Notes: a model not told the origin generated them from the letters alone. A stretch of 64,000 nt of DNA from UTCFX2 sp963788145 (GCA_963788145.1 CAWBFQ010000003.1:248001-312000), one strand, 5' to 3'; numbered from the stretch's first letter, positions 1 to 10,605 are shown. A program made the numbers and translations.

Positions 1-1590
1 GACTGTCGGGTCAATCCTAGTGACGCCAATCCATCCTCTCCCAAATCCCTGAACGTCGAGCAGGTTGGTTGTCAGCGGGATAATGAGCAGCCAGCGGGCA
101 TCTATCTTTAATAGCCGACTAGGGGACTGGCCTTGTACCCAACCAAATTGGAATTGTAACCAGGAGCTTTTCAAGAGATGGTCGAGACCCATTCCGGCTA
201 ACCCAATTAAGGATACACCCGCCAGACCTGCAATCTGAGCTGGGTTACGGATGCCCGCAATGAAATCATCAATAGCCTGGAATGGGCTGATCTGGATGAT
301 CCATATTAAAGGCACGGCGCTGGCGACCCATAAGGCAAGTACAGCACTGATGAGGAGAAAGTATGCCGTCCGGCGATGTTCAGAGTTGAGTTTGGTAGAA
401 AAAGTGTAAAGAGCTAGCAACACTGTCAACCATCCAATATAATTCCCATTCAAATGCGGATAGGGGAGTTTAGCCAGGCTGTCATTCCTTAGGAAATCCG
501 GATCGCGAATGACCAGGTTTAGTGGGATATACTCGAATGACTGCGCGCTGCCAAAGTCTCTATCCATCTCTTTGTCGAATTGGGGCATGAAGTGCAGCAT
601 CGGGACCAGGAACGGTGCAGAGAGCAGAATGGCAATCAACCCGGCTAATAAGATGCGACTGAAAAGCCTCTTGAGATATTCCCTGTCCCAGACGGGTACG
701 AGGAATACTGCTGCTGGAATTGTTGACATTAGCAGGCCAATCTGCATATAACCCTGACCTGCCAAAATAGCAAGCGCCAGGAAAATCCCCAGGAGTACTG
801 CCGAGCGTCGGCTGGTTGTGCGAAGAAGCAGAATCAAAGGCGGCAGGACCAGTGCGCACATCACCAACGATAACACCACTCCGAAAGCGCCCAACTCCAT
901 TCGTACAGCCAGGTGACCGCCGGCGGCAGCCATCAGGCTGCTCCACAGTCGGGCGGGTCGACCCAGACCAAGGATGAAAGCCAGCCACCATTGAGCTAAT
1001 CCAGCCAGGATGAATGCCCCCGCCAGGGCTAATTTTGCCCCATTCTGAACACCCCATCCCAGCGTGGTGAAAATCACGAGCGGGTGAAGCATGCTCCCAT
1101 GGGGATCGACGAAATATGGCGCGCCGCCGCGCGTTGAGCCGTTCCACATTGCGCATAAGCCGCATTCGCTCAGGCGCGTCCAAAGGTGATGGGTTTGGAT
1201 CGCAGAAGGATACTCGTTCCCGGTTGGGATGATGTCTTCATCAAAATTGAGGTATGGTTTGGCGATCAGCAATCCCCATAAGATCACAATTAGAATCTCA
1301 GCGGTAGTATAGAGCAATGCTAAGTGGGCATTCGATCCTGTGGGAAACCTTTTTTTACCAAGCCAGGATATCCGCGATTGAATGTTGTTCATTTGAATTT
1401 GATCCTTGCCTTCAGGTTTCTTCTGCAGGATGCTTCTTAACCAGGTGAGAATTGGTGAGTAAACACCCAGCACCTGGATATTCCCGTTCTCATGGGTTTG
1501 GCCGCGCCCACGTCTTTTTAGATAACCCATCAGAATAAAATCTATGAATACAGCTATTAAAATGACAAGGAGCCAGATCCAGGTAGGCAT
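1..1590 (-). CDS. Large polytopic membrane protein, 3' end outside window
   Basis: An uninterrupted reading frame runs from an ATG at 1590 to the window edge (530 codons, no stop). It starts with a membrane segment (MPTWIWLLVILIAVFIDF), followed by about ten further hydrophobic stretches. A polar loop near residues 125-170 holds the motif LSECGLCAMWNG and then PYFVDPHGSMLHP, the kind of aromatic/acidic first outer loop seen in GT-C glycosyltransferases and YfhO-like proteins. I cannot assign a substrate. It follows gatA by 19 bp on the same strand and may be co-transcribed. The C-terminus is missing, so any C-terminal domain is invisible. Confidence 0.7.
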   Translation of the reverse strand, partial: MPTWIWLLVILIAVFIDFILMGYLKRRGRGQTHENGNIQVLGVYSPILTWLRSILQKKPEGKDQIQMNNIQSRISWLGKKRFPTGSNAHLALLYTTAEILIVILWGLLIAKPYLNFDEDIIPTGNEYPSAIQTHHLWTRLSECGLCAMWNGSTRGGAPYFVDPHGSMLHPLVIFTTLGWGVQNGAKLALAGAFILAGLAQWWLAFILGLGRPARLWSSLMAAAGGHLAVRMELGAFGVVLSLVMCALVLPPLILLLRTTSRRSAVLLGIFLALAILAGQGYMQIGLLMSTIPAAVFLVPVWDREYLKRLFSRILLAGLIAILLSAPFLVPMLHFMPQFDKEMDRDFGSAQSFEYIPLNLVIRDPDFLRNDSLAKLPYPHLNGNYIGWLTVLLALYTFSTKLNSEHRRTAYFLLISAVLALWVASAVPLIWIIQISPFQAIDDFIAGIRNPAQIAGLAGVSLIGLAGMGLDHLLKSSWLQFQFGWVQGQSPSRLLKIDARWLLIIPLTTNLLDVQGFGRGWIGVTRIDPTV

Positions 1591-1609
1591 TTACTGTTTG
1601 ATTTCCTTG

Positions 1610-3196
1610 TTATGCTAGGATGGATGGCTTTCTGGATCGCCAGCTATCACTGGTTGTAGCTGTTTCATAGGCATAACCGATCTTAAAAAGGGTCGCTTCC
1701 GAGTAATCCGGCCCAAGTAGCTGGATGCCAATTGGCAGCCCATCCTGATCCAATCCGGCTGGCAGTGAGATGCCGGGGATGCCGGCGTGATTCGCTGGGA
1801 CAGTCAGCTGATCGGCGTATTGCATCAGGACCGAATCGCCATAAACATTCGCCATTGGAAAAGCGGTAGTCGGCGTTGTTGGGGTCAAGAGTGCGTGCAG
1901 GCGATAGCGCCCGCCTGGATTAAAAGCCTGCTCAAAATCGGTGCGGATCAGGGTTCGGACACGTAATGCCCGGTTGTAATATTGTTCGCTGTATTGGGCT
2001 GCGCTGACGTACATGCCCATTAATATTCGTAGTTTTGGCTGCAAACCAAATCCCTGGGCGTGCGATTGGCGATACATCTGCTGTAAATCTTCAACTGCCT
2101 CAGGCGTGCGATATCCGTACTTCACCCCGTCGTAGCGATGCAGGTTAGAAGCCGCCTCGACCCTGGAGACCACAAAATACGCCGGGATGCCGAAGCGTGT
2201 ATGCGGCAAGGGGATGTCTTCAACAATATCTGCTCCCATTTCAGCCAGTCTGCCCGCCGCCCGCAGCACTGCCTGTTCGATTTCTGCGCCAATCGGAGAT
2301 TCCTGGATCTCGCCTGTTTGGGGATCAGGGAAGGTGATCCTGAAGTAATTCGGCGAGAGCCCTATCCGCAGGCCGCGCAAGTCGGCCTCCAATGCAGCCA
2401 GATAATTGGGGACGGGTACAGTTGTGGAGGTGGCATCGTGTGTATCGACCCCCGCAATGACTTGTAGCATCATGGCAGCGTCGGTTATATTTTGCGCAAC
2501 CGGTCCGGGGCAATCGAGAGAAGAGCCAAAGGCGATCAGTCCGTATCTGGAAACGCGCCCGTAGGTGGGTTTCACACCCACCACACCGCAAAAAGCGGCT
2601 GGCTGGCGGACCGATCCAGCTGTGTCAGTGCCCAAGGAAAGCTGGCCTTCTCCGGCTGCTACTGCTGACGCGCAGCCTCCTGAAGATCCACCCGGAACCC
2701 GGCTGAGATCCCACGGGTTGCGCGGGCTGGGTTGAAAAGCTGACGATTCGCTGGAGGAGCCGTAGGTGAATTCATCCAAATTCACTTTTCCCAGTATGAC
2801 CGCTCCTTCATCAATCATGCGCTGCACCGGTGTGGCGGTGTATGGCGCCTTGAAATTTGCCAGGATGCGCGAGCCGGCGGTGGAATACGTCCCTTTTACG
2901 GTAAAGATATCTTTCACTGTGAAGGGCACTCCGGCAAGCAAACCCGGCTCCTCCCCCGCAGCGATTCTTTGATCAACAGCCCTGGCTTGTTGGCGAGCCT
3001 GCTCGTCAGTCAATGAAATGAATGCATGCACTTTTTCAGGCTCTATTGTGTTGGAAGATTTGGGAGAAATAGACCCCGGTAGACCGTCGACATCCCGGAT
3101 GCGCTTCAGAGTTGAATCGAGGATTTCTTCCGCCGAAATTTCTTTCTGGTGAACCATTCTTACCAATTGATGAGCGGGATGATCACATAAATCCAT
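1610..3196 (-). CDS. gatA: Glutamyl-tRNA(Gln)/aspartyl-tRNA(Asn) amidotransferase subunit A
   Basis: Amidase-signature protein of 528 residues, slightly longer than the usual 480-490. The Ser-cisSer-Lys catalytic set is visible: Lys in GVPFTVKDIF, the glycine/serine-rich PGGSSGGCASAVAAGE segment, and the nucleophile region GTDTAGSVRQPAAFCG. GatA releases ammonia from glutamine for transamidation of mischarged Glu-tRNA(Gln) or Asp-tRNA(Asn) in the GatCAB complex. It lies downstream of gatC on the same strand; gatB is not in the window. An extra segment near residues 35-50 (PGSISPKSSNTIEPEK) lengthens the N-terminal region relative to typical GatA. Confidence 0.93.
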   Translation of the reverse strand: MDLCDHPAHQLVRMVHQKEISAEEILDSTLKRIRDVDGLPGSISPKSSNTIEPEKVHAFISLTDEQARQQARAVDQRIAAGEEPGLLAGVPFTVKDIFTVKGTYSTAGSRILANFKAPYTATPVQRMIDEGAVILGKVNLDEFTYGSSSESSAFQPSPRNPWDLSRVPGGSSGGCASAVAAGEGQLSLGTDTAGSVRQPAAFCGVVGVKPTYGRVSRYGLIAFGSSLDCPGPVAQNITDAAMMLQVIAGVDTHDATSTTVPVPNYLAALEADLRGLRIGLSPNYFRITFPDPQTGEIQESPIGAEIEQAVLRAAGRLAEMGADIVEDIPLPHTRFGIPAYFVVSRVEAASNLHRYDGVKYGYRTPEAVEDLQQMYRQSHAQGFGLQPKLRILMGMYVSAAQYSEQYYNRALRVRTLIRTDFEQAFNPGGRYRLHALLTPTTPTTAFPMANVYGDSVLMQYADQLTVPANHAGIPGISLPAGLDQDGLPIGIQLLGPDYSEATLFKIGYAYETATTSDSWRSRKPSILA

Positions 3197-3245
3197 AAGT
3201 TTACATTTCCCGATATGCCTTGATGTCGATGATTATGAATACTAT

Positions 3246-3563
3246 TTATATTTCTGTATGAGGGATTTCTGGCACAATAATATAGCCGTCTTGGATTTCA
3301 GGGGCTTGCTCCAGAATGGTCTCCGGGTCGGGGTAGGGAATTCAGCTATCTCCCCGAAACTTCTGACTAATTAGGGCGGTGTACGGAACCCCGTGGGCGG
3401 CCAGTGGGGTTGCGGGGTCAAGCGGGATAGCTTCCAATTCTTCGATGGCTTTCATCTGCTTATTGAGTTGGTCGCGCAAGTAATCCGATTCCTCTGGATC
3501 TAATTCCAACGAGGCGAGATGAACCAGGTGGATGAACAATTCGGGTGAAATATTCTCAGTCAT
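3246..3563 (-). CDS. gatC: Amidotransferase subunit C, interrupted by an in-frame TGA
   Basis: GatC is the small subunit that stabilises GatA in the GatCAB complex. The start at 3563 (MTENISPEL) is preferred over an upstream Met because AGGAG lies about 9 nt before it. The first part (LVHLASLELDPEES, then TPLAAHGVPYTAL) matches the GatC N-terminal helices. The frame then meets a TGA at 3344-3342 but continues in the same frame for 31 residues (IPYPDPETILEQAPE, DGYIIVPEI) to a TAA at 3246. That tail is the normal GatC C-terminus, so the TGA interrupts an otherwise intact gene. CGA to TGA is the simplest single change; sequencing error is the likely cause. Confidence 0.85.
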
Positions 3564-3632
3564 CTGATTTACTCCTGAGCGAGTTTTAGTCTGCGCGTCG
3601 AGATTCACTCACAGACTGTGTTTGGTACAATG

Positions 3633-3660
3633 ATTATACATCAATCAGATATGAGTGAAA
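3633..3660 (-). promoter_or_regulatory. Putative sigma-70 type promoter for gatC-gatA
   Basis: On the minus strand a perfect TATAAT (3638-3633) lies 16 bp downstream of TTTCAC (3660-3655), a weak -35 match. It sits about 70 bp before the gatC start in a divergent intergenic region. Prediction by eye only. Confidence 0.45.
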
Positions 3661-3686
3661 GCCGGAACTAAGCCACCCAGCCATGC

Positions 3687-3692
3687 TATAAT
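3687..3692 (+). promoter_or_regulatory. Putative -10 box for the acyl-CoA dehydrogenase operon
   Basis: A perfect TATAAT on the plus strand lies about 100 bp upstream of the acyl-CoA dehydrogenase start. I see no convincing -35 hexamer, so this is suggestive only. Confidence 0.3.
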
Positions 3693-3793
3693 CAATGCCA
3701 AATAAAGCTCAGATGGATTTTTCCCAATTTTAGTACAACGATATTTGTGACGGAAGATCATTGCAGAAAATAGAAATCCGGCAGGAGGAAACA

Positions 3794-4963
3794 ATGTCCC
3801 AAGCTGAATTATTTCCCTTCACAGGCGAGCATGAAATGATCCGCCAGGCAGCCCGAGATTTTGCCCAAAAAGAAATTGTCCCCATCGCAGCCGAATTTGA
3901 TGAGAGCGGCGATTTTCCCTTGAAAACCGTTCAGAAGATGGGGGAAATGGGATTTATGGGAATTGAAGCGCCAGAGGAATATGGCGGCGCCGGCATGGAT
4001 ACTCTGGCCTATGTATTGGCGCTGGAAGAAATCAGCAAAGCAGACGGTGCGCATGGCGTGATCATGTCGGTGAATAACTCGCTTTACGGGCACGGTCTGC
4101 TCAAATTTGGGACCGAGGCGCAAAAGCAGAAATTTCTGCGCCCGGTGGCTTCCGGCGAGGTGGTTGGGGCGTATTCGCTCACCGAGCCGATGTCTGGATC
4201 CGATGCCGGGACCATGCGCAGCCGCGCCGTCCGAGATGGCGACCATTATGTCCTGAACGGACGCAAATCCTGGGTAACCAGCGGACCGGTTGCTAAGTTT
4301 CTTGTTGTGTTCATGTTGACCGACCCGGCTAAAGGCCATCAAGGAATCAGCGCATTTCTTGTCGATAGCGATCAGCCCGGTTTTGTGCGCGGCAAGAAAG
4401 AGCCAAAACTGGGCATTCGTGCTTCAGCCACCAGTGAAATCGCTTTTGAAGATTACACTGTCTCGGCTGAAAATATGCTTGGAAAAGAGGGGGATGGTTT
4501 CAAGATTGCGATGACCGTGCTGGACGCCGGGCGAATTGGAATTGCATCCCAGGCGCTCGGGATTGCTGAAGCGGCATTTGAAGCCAGCGTCGAATATGCC
4601 AGGGAGCGTGAAGCGTTTGGTCAAAAAATCGGCCAGTTCCAAGGAATTGGTTTTAAACTGGCAGATATGAAGGTGCGGATCGAAGCCAGCCGCTTGCTGA
4701 TCTATAACGCGGCGATAGCGAAGGAGCGCTCGAAGATTACTGGCGAAAGGTTCACCCTGCAAGCCTCGATGGCAAAGCTGTTTGCTTCAGAAACCGCAAA
4801 TTTCGTCTCCGATGAAGCCGTTCAAATTCATGGTGGGATGGGATACAGTAAAGAATTGCCGGTTGAACGCTATTTTCGTGACGCTCGCATTACTGAGATT
4901 TATGAGGGGACCAGCGAAATTCAACGTTTGGTCATCGCCCGCAGCGTCACCGGGCTAAAATGA
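3794..4963 (+). CDS. Acyl-CoA dehydrogenase
   Basis: FAD-dependent acyl-CoA dehydrogenase of about 389 residues, the typical length. The start at 3794 (MSQAELFPF) has GGAGGA 4-5 nt upstream. Visible signatures are the flavin/substrate motif YSLTEPMSGSDAGT and the C-terminal block QIHGGMGYSKELPVERYFRD, then EIYEGTSEIQ, which carries the usual catalytic glutamate. The enzyme would introduce the alpha,beta double bond in an acyl-CoA and pass electrons to ETF. The acyl-CoA carboxylase genes downstream suggest short or branched-chain acyl-CoA metabolism, but chain length cannot be read from the sequence. Confidence 0.93.
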   Translation: MSQAELFPFTGEHEMIRQAARDFAQKEIVPIAAEFDESGDFPLKTVQKMGEMGFMGIEAPEEYGGAGMDTLAYVLALEEISKADGAHGVIMSVNNSLYGHGLLKFGTEAQKQKFLRPVASGEVVGAYSLTEPMSGSDAGTMRSRAVRDGDHYVLNGRKSWVTSGPVAKFLVVFMLTDPAKGHQGISAFLVDSDQPGFVRGKKEPKLGIRASATSEIAFEDYTVSAENMLGKEGDGFKIAMTVLDAGRIGIASQALGIAEAAFEASVEYAREREAFGQKIGQFQGIGFKLADMKVRIEASRLLIYNAAIAKERSKITGERFTLQASMAKLFASETANFVSDEAVQIHGGMGYSKELPVERYFRDARITEIYEGTSEIQRLVIARSVTGLK

Positions 4964-5076
4964 ATCTGATCTGCTAAATCAGATCTACTTACTGAGGGAT
5001 ATCCAGGCGATGATGAAGAGTTTGCAGCGATTTCGAGATTCGTCGATCTGAACGGATTGCAGCCAAGGAACAGACA

Positions 5077-7086
5077 ATGCCCACCGGCACCGCTGATGTG
5101 CTGAATATCAGCGAGCGCAGCAGGTCGGCTAGATGGCTTGTTTCGGGGTTACTTTTTTGCGGCATGATCTTGATGGGGGTGGGGTTATTTTTCTTTCAAT
5201 CGATTGAGAGAACGGCTTCTCACCTTTTTTATTGGATCCTTTTTATCGGTGGGTTAGCGTTATTCGCAGTGGGCAGCCTGGCGATTAGACTGCCAAAATG
5301 GATGGATTGGTTGGAGCGACAAGCTCGCAGGATTAAAAGCCAGTTGGGGATACAGTCGCGGCAGTCGCTCTATCTTATCGTCAGCATTGTAGCTGTGATC
5401 ATTACTACTCAAGCCGCCGGATTTGGTCCGCTCATGCGCGCTCCATCGCTTGCAGTCACTTCCTGGTTTGTGGGAATTTTTTTGGCGATTTTGGTAGTTG
5501 GGACACCGATGAAGAAACAGGTAAGCATAAGATTAATTGGAAGCCGATCCTTCTTTTTTCTCTTTTTGTGATGATTGCCTTTCTTGTTCGGGGGATTAAT
5601 ACGGCTGAAATACCGCATGTATTGTCCGGAGACGAGGCTGATTCTGGATTAGGCTCGGTGGATTTCATTAAAGGCAAAATAAATAACATTTTCTCAATAG
5701 GGTGGTATTCATTCCCAGCCCTGTTCTATTTCTTGCAGTCTTTATCGATTCGTTTGATCGGCCAAAACACCGAAGCTTTGCGCTTATTTTCAGCCTTATC
5801 CGGTGCATTGACCATCGGAGTGATTTATTTATTGGTGCGGGTGATGTTCGACGAGTGGGCTGGATTGGCTGCTGCGATCTTTATGACTGCGTTTCACTTC
5901 CATATCAATTTCAGCCGAATTGGGCTGAACAACATCTGGGATGGTCTTTGGTTCACGCTCACCTTAGGGCTTTTCTGGCAGAGTTGGAGAAGCGAGAAAC
6001 GCAGTTATTTTTTGTGGACGGGTTTGGCGTTGGGATTCTCTCAATATTTCTATGTGAGCGCCCGTATGATCCCGATCATTGCCATTGTCTGGATAACGAT
6101 CGTCAGCATACTTGATTTTGACCATTTTAAGCGAGTTTGGGTGAATTTTGGATTCACATTCTTTATCGCACTGATCGTTTATTTACCATTAGGTCTCTTT
6201 TTTCTTAAATTATCCCAATGAGTTTTTATCGCCATTGAACCGGGTTTCGATCTTTGGGCGATGGATGGAAGATACTATTCGCATTACCGGGAAACCTTTC
6301 TGGGAGCTAATTTTTGAGCAGATCAGCGCTGGTTTTCAAGGGTTTACCCATATCCCGTTGCGCGTCTGGTATGAACCTGGGACGCCGCTTCTGCGACCCT
6401 ATGCCGCGATCGCTTTCTTCATGGGATTGATCTCCCTCGCGGTCAAACCAAAAGATGATCGCTCCCTTTTACTGGCAATTTGGCTGATTGCCGGTGGCCT
6501 TTCCATCAGCTTCAGCGAGAGTGCGCCTGCCGCCCAAAGATTTGTGAGCGTTGCCCCGGCTGCTGCGATTTTGGTGGGAGTTGGGATCACAGAATTCTTC
6601 TCACAGGTCGGAAAAATCTGGCCGCGTATATCCAGGCTGCTCATGTTCGTCAGTCTATTGGCGGTGTTGGCTATCAGCCTGGATGAGTTTCGTTTTTATT
6701 TCTTTGAATACGCGCCCACCAGCCAATTTGGTGGGGATCACACCTTGATAGCCCAGGATCTGGCTGATTTGCTGCAGCAGCGTGGGAGCGAATGGAAAGT
6801 CCTCTTCTTTGGTTTTCCCGAGATGGGCTACCATTCGATAATGAGTTTGCCTTACTTGGCGCCCCACATCCAGGGGATAGATTTTAGCTCAGTTTCGGAA
6901 TTACCGCCGGACTTAAGAGTGATTGGCGATCATTTGATTCTGGTATTTCTCAACCCACATGAAGTTGATTTAAGATTCATCCTGAAGAAATATCCGGGCG
7001 GGACGCTGCGGGAAGTTCAGCGGAGATACCCTGCTCAGGGTGTCGTCTATCGATCTTATGAGGTAATCCTGGAAGAGGCTCCATAA
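5077..7086 (+). CDS. ArnT/PMT-like membrane glycosyltransferase (two frameshifts)
   Basis: Three consecutive frames form one protein of about 670 residues. Breaks lie near 5505 (a GGG run) and near 6200 (a CTTTTTTCTT run). Read through, the middle segment continues as KPILLFSLFVMIAFLVRG and the last joins as LNYPNEFLSPLNRVSIFG. After two N-terminal helices come the outer-loop motif HVLSGDEADSG (acidic residues as in GT39/GT83 DE motifs) and repeated hydrophobic helices such as LRLFSALSGALTIGVIYLL. Such GT-C enzymes transfer sugars from polyprenyl phosphates on the outer face of the membrane. The acceptor is unknown. It lies between acyl-CoA genes without an obvious functional link. Confidence 0.72.
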
Positions 7087-7536
7087 ATGATGCCTAAGGA
7101 CCTCAGGCGACCATTAAGCGTATCTCTGTTGAGTGATTTGGTGTTAATTCTTGCAGTGTTCAATCTGGTGAGGGCTGGCCAGGCGCTGGCAGATTATTCT
7201 TTTCTGCAAAGCCTGCTTCCATTTTCTCCTATATATGTTGTGGCTACCGGATTATTCTGGGGATTGACGAGTTTAGTCATCGCCTGGTGTTTTTGGAAGG
7301 GGGTGCGGGCCGGTCGTTGGTTGTTGATAGCCAATATTGGCTTGTATTCCTTGTTCTATTGGTTGGATCGGATTTTAATGCCGGGATATCTGGTTCGCAA
7401 CATGAATTGGTTATATATAGTTGTTTGTAACCTTTTTATACTTGGTTGGGTGATTTGGGTTTGCACACGACCCAAAGTAAAAATGTATTTCGAGGGAACT
7501 GATGAGCAAAGACCAGAAGAAAGCACAACTGCATGA
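7087..7536 (+). CDS. Small membrane protein of unknown function
   Basis: A 149-residue protein with about four hydrophobic segments (for example VLILAVFNLV and LYIVVCNLFILGWVIWV) and a polar tail. No family recognised. It begins immediately after the glycosyltransferase stop and overlaps the acyl-CoA carboxylase start by 35 nt. The overlap suggests translational coupling, or that the true C-terminus is slightly different. Confidence 0.55.
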   Translation: MMPKDLRRPLSVSLLSDLVLILAVFNLVRAGQALADYSFLQSLLPFSPIYVVATGLFWGLTSLVIAWCFWKGVRAGRWLLIANIGLYSLFYWLDRILMPGYLVRNMNWLYIVVCNLFILGWVIWVCTRPKVKMYFEGTDEQRPEESTTA

Positions 7537-9052
7537 ACTCAAAGCGAAGAGTTCTAATCGGTGGAGGGCAAGATCGGATCGAGGCTCAGCACCAACGTGG
7601 GCGGTTGACAGCTCGTGAAAGGTTGGATTTGCTCCTGGATCGCGGCTCTTTTCGTGAGATGGATGCTTTCGTTCAGCATCGAACAGTCGATTTTGGATTA
7701 GAAAAACAGCAATACCTCGGTGATAGCGTAGTGACCGGTTGGGGGACGATCAATGGTCGCCTGGTTTATGTTTTTTCCCAGGATTTTACCGTTTTTGGCG
7801 GAAGCCTGGGCGAGGTTCATGCTGAAAAAATTTGCAAGATTATGGATATGGCCCTCAAGAACGGTGCGCCGGTGATTGGTTTGAATGATTTGGGTGGCGC
7901 CCGCATCCAAGAGGGAGTGGTTTCGCTAGGTGGATATGCCGATATTTTCTTGCGTAACACCCTCTCTTCTGGCGTAGTGCCGCAGATCAGTGCGATCATG
8001 GGACCTTGTGCGGGTGGAGCTGTCTATTCGCCTGCTCTGACTGATTTTATCTTCATGGTGCGCAATTCATCCTATATGTTCGTCACCGGCCCGGATGTGG
8101 TCCGTACGGTCACCCATGAAAATGTCACCTTTGAGGAATTAGGCGGGGCTGCCGTCCATGCAGAGGTTTCTGGCGTGTGTCATGTAGCGACAGAGACGGA
8201 AGCCGAAACGCTCTATTTAATCCGGAAGCTAATGACCTACCTCCCGCAGAACAATATGGAAGACCCCCCAGAAATCAATTCCGGCGATGAACCCCTCAGG
8301 ATGGAAGCGGCATTAGATCAGATTATCCCGGATGATCCAAGCAAGCCTTATGATATAAAGGAAGTGATCTGTCTAATTGTCGATCAAAGCGACTTCTTCG
8401 AGATCCATGCAAACTACGCCACCAACATCGTGGTTGGATTTGCCCGTCTTGGTGGACACAGCATCGGGATCGTGGCGAACCAACCGGCTTCATTGGCGGG
8501 CGTACTGGATATCAACGCCTCAGAGAAAGCGGCTCGTTTTATTCGTTTCTGTGATGCGTTCAATCTTCCGGTAGTTACTTTTGTGGATGTGCCCGGCTTT
8601 CTTCCTGGTACGGTTCAAGAGCATGGAGGCATTATTCGTTCAGGAGCGAAGCTATTATTCGCTTATTGCGAGACCACAGTGCCCAAACTGACAGTCATTA
8701 CCCGCAAAGCATATGGCGGAGCATATGATGTGATGAGCAGCAAACATATTCGCGGCGATATCAACTTTGCTTGGCCAACTGCTGAAATTGCAGTAATGGG
8801 TCCTGATGGAGCGGTCAATATCATCTTTCGCAAAGAACTGGCCAATGCGAATGATCCGGTCAAGAGAAAGGCGGAGTTGGTGAGCGAATATCGCGCCAAA
8901 TTCGCCAATCCCTATGTGGCGGCTTCGCGCGGCTACGTCGATGATGTGATTGAGCCGCACGAGACTCGCCGCGTTTAATCAACGGGTTGGAGATGCTGGC
9001 AAATAAGCGCGATTTAAACCCGGCCAAAAAACATAGCTGCATTCCTCTCTAA
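7502..9052 (+). CDS. Acyl-CoA carboxylase carboxyltransferase subunit (PccB-like; two frameshifts)
   Basis: Carboxyltransferase of the propionyl/acetyl-CoA carboxylase beta family, about 515 residues when joined. The start at 7502 (MSKDQKKAQLHELKAK) has GAGGG 5 nt upstream; the frame slips near 7550 into LIGGGQDRIEAQHQRGRLTARERLD. The core is intact, with oxyanion-hole segments GPCAGGAVYSPALTD and TRKAYGGAYDVM and the cofactor-contact region VDVPGFLPGT. A second slip near 8976 (a T run) restores the conserved tail ending in NPAKKHSCIPL and a TAA at 9050-9052. With the biotin carboxylase and carrier genes downstream it forms a three-component carboxylase, most likely making (S)-methylmalonyl-CoA from propionyl-CoA. 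Confidence 0.88.
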
Positions 9053-9078
9053 GATTGCAGATTAAGGACATCCGAGTG

Positions 9079-10593
9079 ATGTTTAACAAAGTTTTGATTG
9101 CCAACCGTGGTGAGATTGCTGTCCGGATTGTACGAGCATGTCGCGAGATTGGCGTGCAATCTGTGGCGATATTCTCTGAAGCAGATCGCCAGGCTTTGCA
9201 TGTCCGCCATGCCGACGAGGCATATTTGATTGGTCCTGCTGCGGCGCGCAATTCTTACCTCAGAATGGATCGAATCATTGAGGTCGCCAAACGCAGTGGG
9301 GCAAATGCTATCCATCCAGGTTATGGTTTCCTGGCTGAAAGAGCCGATTTTGCTCAGGCTTGCCTGGATTCTGGTTTGGCTTTTATTGGTCCGAAGCCGT
9401 CCTCCATTGCTGCTATGGGAGATAAAGCGGTTGCGAGGGCAACCGTCTCGGCAGCTGGTGTCCCGGTTGTGCCTGGCACCGAGGGCGAAGGGGCGTTGTT
9501 GGACGAGGATCTACTTCAATTAGCACCTCAAATCGGTTTTCCATTGTTGATCAAAGCGACCGCTGGCGGCGGTGGCAAAGGCATGCGAGAGGTTCATGAC
9601 ATTGTTGAAATGCCAGGTTTGTTGCACGCCGCCCGCCGCGAAGCTGAAGCGGCCTTTGGAGATGGAAATGTATATCTAGAGAGTCTGGTCGAGGGTGCAC
9701 GCCATATCGAAATCCAGATTTTGGCAGATCATATCGGTAACACGATCTATCTCGGAGAGCGCGAATGCTCTATTCAACGCAGGCATCAAAAATTACTTGA
9801 AGAATCGCCTTCCCCATTTGTCGCCGATGATGAGGATTTGCGCAAGCAGATGGGTTCAGTTGCGGTCCGTGCAGCCGAGGCGGTGGGGTATCATAACGCG
9901 GGGACGATTGAATTTCTGGTGGATAAAGAAAAGAACTTCTATTTTCTGGAGATGAACACACGATTGCAAGTGGAGCATCCAGTTACGGAAATGGCGACCG
10001 GGATCGATATCGTCAAAGAACAATTGCGAATTGCGCGCGGGCGTCCTCTACGCTATTCTCAAGAAGATGTGCAATTGAAAGGCTGGGCAATCGAATGTCG
10101 GATTAATGCGGAAGACCCGTATAATGGTTTTTTACCCTCTATCGGACAGATCACCCAAATCTTTCAGCCGACCGGCCCAGGTGTGCGTGTAGATACTGGG
10201 GTTTATCCTGGTTCTGAGGTGTCTCCTTATTACGACTCTCTGATCTCGAAATTGATTGTGGTGGGAGAGACGCGCGCAGAGGCGATTTTACGGATGCGCA
10301 GAGCACTGGAGGAATATATTATTATCGGTGTGCGTACCAATATCCCGTTTCATCAAAACTTGATGGATTCTACTCGCTTCATGGCCGGACAATTTGACAC
10401 ACGTTTTGTGGAAGAGCGATTCACAATTGGCTCTGCAGATTCAGAAAAGGGGGACCGATCGGAAATCGCAGCCATCCTGGCCACTTTGGTGGCTCACCGT
10501 GAGACCAAGCGGGCTGCCAATATTGTCCAGCGTAATGAACGGGATACTAGCAATTGGAAATGGCTTGGGCGGTGGGAACGTTTACAGCGATAA
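9079..10593 (+). CDS. Biotin carboxylase subunit of acyl-CoA carboxylase
   Basis: ATP-grasp biotin carboxylase, about 504 residues. The start is set at 9079 (MFNKVLIANRGEIAVRI) because this is the canonical family N-terminus; AAGGA lies upstream. Motifs: the ATP-binding glycine loop KATAGGGGKGMR, ECSIQRRHQKLLEESP, and the active-site stretch EMNTRLQVEHPVTE. It carboxylates the biotin of the carrier protein encoded next, using ATP and bicarbonate. It follows the carboxyltransferase gene and precedes the carrier by 12 bp, a clear operon. Confidence 0.95.
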   Translation: MFNKVLIANRGEIAVRIVRACREIGVQSVAIFSEADRQALHVRHADEAYLIGPAAARNSYLRMDRIIEVAKRSGANAIHPGYGFLAERADFAQACLDSGLAFIGPKPSSIAAMGDKAVARATVSAAGVPVVPGTEGEGALLDEDLLQLAPQIGFPLLIKATAGGGGKGMREVHDIVEMPGLLHAARREAEAAFGDGNVYLESLVEGARHIEIQILADHIGNTIYLGERECSIQRRHQKLLEESPSPFVADDEDLRKQMGSVAVRAAEAVGYHNAGTIEFLVDKEKNFYFLEMNTRLQVEHPVTEMATGIDIVKEQLRIARGRPLRYSQEDVQLKGWAIECRINAEDPYNGFLPSIGQITQIFQPTGPGVRVDTGVYPGSEVSPYYDSLISKLIVVGETRAEAILRMRRALEEYIIIGVRTNIPFHQNLMDSTRFMAGQFDTRFVEERFTIGSADSEKGDRSEIAAILATLVAHRETKRAANIVQRNERDTSNWKWLGRWERLQR

Positions 10594-10605
10594 CGGAGTG
10601 CTGAA

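Noticed and set aside
560..1183. 207-residue frame on the minus strand
   Set aside because: It is out of frame with the continuous 530-codon membrane protein that covers the whole stretch, and has low-quality composition.
3342..3344. TGA in gatC as selenocysteine, since selB is in the window
   Set aside because: GatC has no known selenoprotein form, the site is not a conserved Cys, and no SECIS-like hairpin was seen just downstream. A point error is simpler.
4966..4984. Weak inverted repeat ATCTGAT / ATCAGAT after the acyl-CoA dehydrogenase
   Set aside because: Short AT-rich stem without a T-run, so not convincing as a terminator.
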